DNA of 7,592 bases from JAIVJN01 sp036732565. Its GTDB lineage: Bacteria > Acidobacteriota > Vicinamibacteria > Vicinamibacterales > UBA2999. The position numbers were made by a program, and so were the translations under genes. Location of the stretch: contig DAINCF010000351.1 in assembly GCA_036732565.1 (NCBI GenBank), positions 1 to 7,592 on the forward strand, in the 5' to 3' direction. This document shows, in pieces, positions 6,204 through 7,592 of the stretch (position 1 is its first letter; each line of letters begins with the position of its first letter). The notes under the pieces are model-generated. The model was not told the origin of the DNA, ran no database searches, and was given only the letters and a program-made list of their open reading frames with translations.

Positions 6204-6956
6204 ATGGACTGGTTTCCATTTCTGCCGGAAGCGGCGTCGAGCAACGCGGCCGATCTCGATGCGGTCCTCGTCGCGGTGCACTCGCACGTCGTCGTGCTCG
6301 CGATCGCGTGGGGCTTGCTTTTCGTCTGGCTCCTCATTCGTTTTCGCCGCGGACGGCAACCCGTCGCCCGCTACCGCGGCGTGTCGGGCGTCCTCCCGGC
6401 CATCGCCATCGGCGCCGTGATCGTCGGAGACGTCGTGATTCTCGCGACGAGCGCGCTGCCGGTGTGGGCCGCGCGATCGACACGGCCCGCGGCCACGGCC
6501 CGTCCGCTCGAGGTGCGGGTGATCAGCGAGCAGTTCGCGTGGAACGTTCACTATCCGGGACGCGACGAACGGTTCGGGACGACACGCGCGGCGCTCATCA
6601 GTGCGACGAACCCGCTGGGCATCGATCGCACCGATCCAGCGGCCCGCGACGACATCGGGCTGATCAACATCCTGACGGTGCCGGTCGGGCGGCCGATCAT
6701 CCTCCACCTCTCGAGCCGCGACGTCGTCCACGGGTTCACGTTGCTCGAGATGCGGGTCAAGCAGGACGCCACGCCGGGGATGACCACGCGCACGTGGTTC
6801 ACGGCGATGCGTCCGGGCGAATGGCAGATCGGCTGCTCGCAGTTGTGCGGGCTGGGGCACTACCGCATGCGCGGGACGTTCACGGTCCTCTCTACCGAAG
6901 AGTGGGAACGGTGGGCCGAGAAAGAGATGTCCATGACTGATGAGCTCGCTCGATAG
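6204..6956 (+). CDS. ctaC: cytochrome c oxidase subunit II with CuA site
   Basis: This 250-aa protein accepts electrons from cytochrome c at a binuclear CuA centre. Two TM helices (about 26-47 and 61-83) anchor a periplasmic cupredoxin domain. The CuA ligands are His176 (DVVHGFTLLEM) and Cys211, Cys215, His219 and Met222 in CSQLCGLGHYRM, all intact. The usual Glu between the cysteines (CSExC, a Cu/Mg ligand in bovine Glu198) is Gln213. The haem-side tryptophan region is FAWNVHYPG (111-119). There is no C-terminal cytochrome c domain and no obvious cleavable signal peptide or lipobox. The second helix begins RYRGVSGVLPAI, so the position of bovine Glu62 (K-pathway entrance, VETIWTILPA) is Arg58. 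It is the last gene of the operon and lies 1 bp after the CPIC protein; in most operons subunit II comes first. A perfect hairpin follows 13 bp after the stop. Confidence 0.94.
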   Translation: MDWFPFLPEAASSNAADLDAVLVAVHSHVVVLAIAWGLLFVWLLIRFRRGRQPVARYRGVSGVLPAIAIGAVIVGDVVILATSALPVWAARSTRPAATARPLEVRVISEQFAWNVHYPGRDERFGTTRAALISATNPLGIDRTDPAARDDIGLINILTVPVGRPIILHLSSRDVVHGFTLLEMRVKQDATPGMTTRTWFTAMRPGEWQIGCSQLCGLGHYRMRGTFTVLSTEEWERWAEKEMSMTDELAR

Positions 6957-6969
6957 AGGCCCGCGGTTA

Positions 6970-6989
6970 GGTCCGGCTAAAGCCGGACC
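6970..6989 (+). terminator. perfect hairpin after the oxidase operon (terminator-like, no T-tract)
   Basis: GGTCCGGCT and AGCCGGACC are exact 9-bp arms around a 2-nt AA centre, 13 bp after the subunit II stop. The position suits a 3' end structure that halts transcription or protects the mRNA. The sequence after it is CCCACGCC, not a T-run, so intrinsic termination is uncertain. The same GTCC-GC hairpin type recurs in the array downstream, which suggests a dispersed repeat family. Confidence 0.5.
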
Positions 6990-7036
6990 CCACGCCAGCC
7001 TAGAGCCACGCCTGCCTAGGCCCTCGCCTGTCACGA

Positions 7037-7192
7037 ACCTACGTGGGGTCCGCCTTCACGCGGACCAGTCTGAAACGTGCATGGGATTCAGCCTTCAGGT
7101 GGACCAGTCTGAAACGTGCGTGGGATTCAGCCTTCAGGCGGACCAGGCTGAAACGTGCGTGGGGTCCGCCTTTAGGCGGACCTCAGCCGGCG
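7037..7192. repeat. 39-bp tandem repeat array, three full units plus a diverged fourth
   Basis: The units are 7037-7075, 7076-7114 and 7115-7153, each ending GGACCAGTCTGAAA or GGACCAGGCTGAAA, with a partial fourth from 7154. Units 2 and 3 differ at only 3 of 39 positions. The outer units carry perfect hairpins: GGTCCGC with GCGGACC (7047-7066), and GGTCCGCC-TTTA-GGCGGACC (7163-7182). In the inner units the left arm is replaced by ATTCAGCC, which pairs instead with the GGCTGAA or TCTGAA at the unit end (for example 7126-7132 with 7146-7152). The array therefore alternates two hairpin types. There are no leader, spacer or cas features of a CRISPR. Confidence 0.85.
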
Positions 7193-7201
7193 AAAGCCGG
7201 C
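7186..7201. repeat. GCCGGC-GAAA-GCCGGC hairpin
   Basis: Two exact 6-bp arms surround GAAA, a GNRA tetraloop when transcribed on the plus strand. It directly follows the tandem array and may be the same class of structural repeat. No function can be read from it. Confidence 0.55.
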
Positions 7202-7233
7202 CCGCGCGTACGCGGTTGCACATCTGTGCGTAG

Positions 7234-7255
7234 GGGCTGTGCCTTAAGCCAGCCC
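7234..7255. repeat. GGGCTG..CAGCCC inverted repeat
   Basis: GGGCTG (7234-7239) and CAGCCC (7250-7255) are exact reverse complements with a 10-nt loop. It lies about 40 bp upstream of the next gene and could be a worn copy of a dispersed hairpin repeat. Confidence 0.35.
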
Positions 7256-7283
7256 GAATGAGCCAGCGCTCGCGCGGGTGCAG

Positions 7284-7289
7284 TATTCT
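7284..7289 (+). promoter_or_regulatory. possible -10 element (TATTCT) for the downstream membrane-protein gene
   Basis: TATTCT matches 4 of 6 bases of TATAAT and fits TANNNT. It ends 6 nt before the GTG at 7296, the same spacing as the TAGAAT before the peptidase gene. No Shine-Dalgarno or -35 is seen. Confidence 0.3.
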
Positions 7290-7295
7290 CCGTCT

Positions 7296-7592
7296 GTGCC
7301 CCAAGAATCGGGCGTCTGGCGAAAGATGCCGGCGCAGAAGCGCCTGCTTTCGTCGCTGCGCGGGCGTCTCGCGATCGCCACTGCCGTGCTGGTGGCGCTG
7401 ACGGTGGCCGGCGCGAGCTGGTTGGCGTTGCGCACGGCGCGGCAGGTGATCACCGCCGACGTGCGCGATCTCGCCAAGCAAACGGCGGAGCGCGCCGCGC
7501 GCGAGATCGCCCTCCTGCCCGAGCCGCTGTCGAACGAAGCCGTCGTCACCACGTTGCGCAAGGTCGAAGGCGCGACACCCGAAGCCGAAGCC
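7296..7592 (+). CDS. partial membrane protein, probably the N-terminus of a sensor histidine kinase
   Basis: The frame is open from here to the window edge, so about 99 residues of a longer protein are visible. From the internal ATG (7326) the product reads MPAQKRLLSSLRGRL, then a TM helix (about residues 15-36, IATAVLVALTVAGASWLAL), then a charged region, ITADVRDLAKQTAERAAREI and onward, that would lie in the periplasm. A short basic N-terminus, one TM helix and a helical sensor segment are typical of two-component sensor kinases, but no HAMP, HisKA or ATPase part is inside the window, so the identification is provisional; a chemoreceptor or other sensor is possible. The GTG at 7296 is chosen because TATTCT lies just upstream; the ATG at 7326 is equally possible, and neither has a Shine-Dalgarno. 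Confidence 0.5.
   Translation, partial: MPQESGVWRKMPAQKRLLSSLRGRLAIATAVLVALTVAGASWLALRTARQVITADVRDLAKQTAERAAREIALLPEPLSNEAVVTTLRKVEGATPEAEA

Larger units (their letters stand above)
6957..7295. other. gene-free repeat-rich intergenic region
   Basis: This stretch of about 340 bases holds no convincing gene. It contains four structured elements: a perfect hairpin directly after the oxidase operon, a 39-bp tandem array, a GAAA-loop hairpin and a GGGCTG..CAGCCC inverted repeat. Open frames crossing it (for example 6940-7233) simply translate the tandem array into 13-residue repeats and have no start signals or family resemblance. Confidence 0.7.

Noticed and set aside
7037..7192. CRISPR array
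   Set aside because: The units are contiguous 39-bp tandem copies with no variable spacers, and no cas genes are nearby.
6940..7261. Open frames through the 39-bp array giving 13-residue repeats (ADQSETCVGFSLQ-like)
   Set aside because: The 39-bp period preserves the frame automatically. There is no start signal, no family resemblance, and the underlying DNA is palindromic intergenic repeat.

Overview
The window is high-GC bacterial DNA with compact operons and structured intergenic repeats of the form GTCCGGCT..AGCCGGAC and GTAGGGGCGGTTCG..CGAACCGCCCCTAC. Together with the gene set, this suggests an uncultured soil-type bacterium. Acidobacteriota (Vicinamibacteria-like) is my best guess, made from general impression only; no marker gene here settles the taxonomy.

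Left part, minus strand (positions 1772 down to 50): a tight three-gene operon. It runs from a small 84-aa protein ending in Cys-Cys-stop, to a single-domain ArsA/Get3-type ATPase, to a DinB-superfamily protein that overlaps the ATPase by 4 bp. The last gene takes its stop codon from a perfect 28-bp palindrome. Next on the same strand (3705 to 1879) is an exported M61-family metallopeptidase with a C-terminal PDZ domain.

Right part, plus strand (3796 to 6956): a cytochrome c oxidase operon transcribed divergently from the peptidase. The order is unusual: subunit I, a short subunit III, a 52-aa single-TM protein with an N-terminal CPIC motif, and then subunit II with a CuA site. Subunit I keeps all haem and CuB ligands, the His-Tyr active-site pair and the D-pathway Asp/Glu. 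However, the K-pathway lysine is a leucine, and the subunit II glutamate at the K-pathway entrance is an arginine. This is the most interesting biology in the window: an A-family-like oxidase with both hallmark K-pathway residues missing, plus a previously unassigned small partner protein.

The oxidase operon is followed by about 340 bases without a gene, filled with hairpins and a 39-bp tandem repeat array. The window ends in the 5' part of a membrane protein that looks like the N-terminus of a sensor histidine kinase.

Three genes that begin transcription units lack a Shine-Dalgarno sequence and have a TANNNT hexamer ending 6-7 nt before the start codon, which hints at leaderless transcripts. 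The operon-internal subunit III gene has a clear GGAGG.
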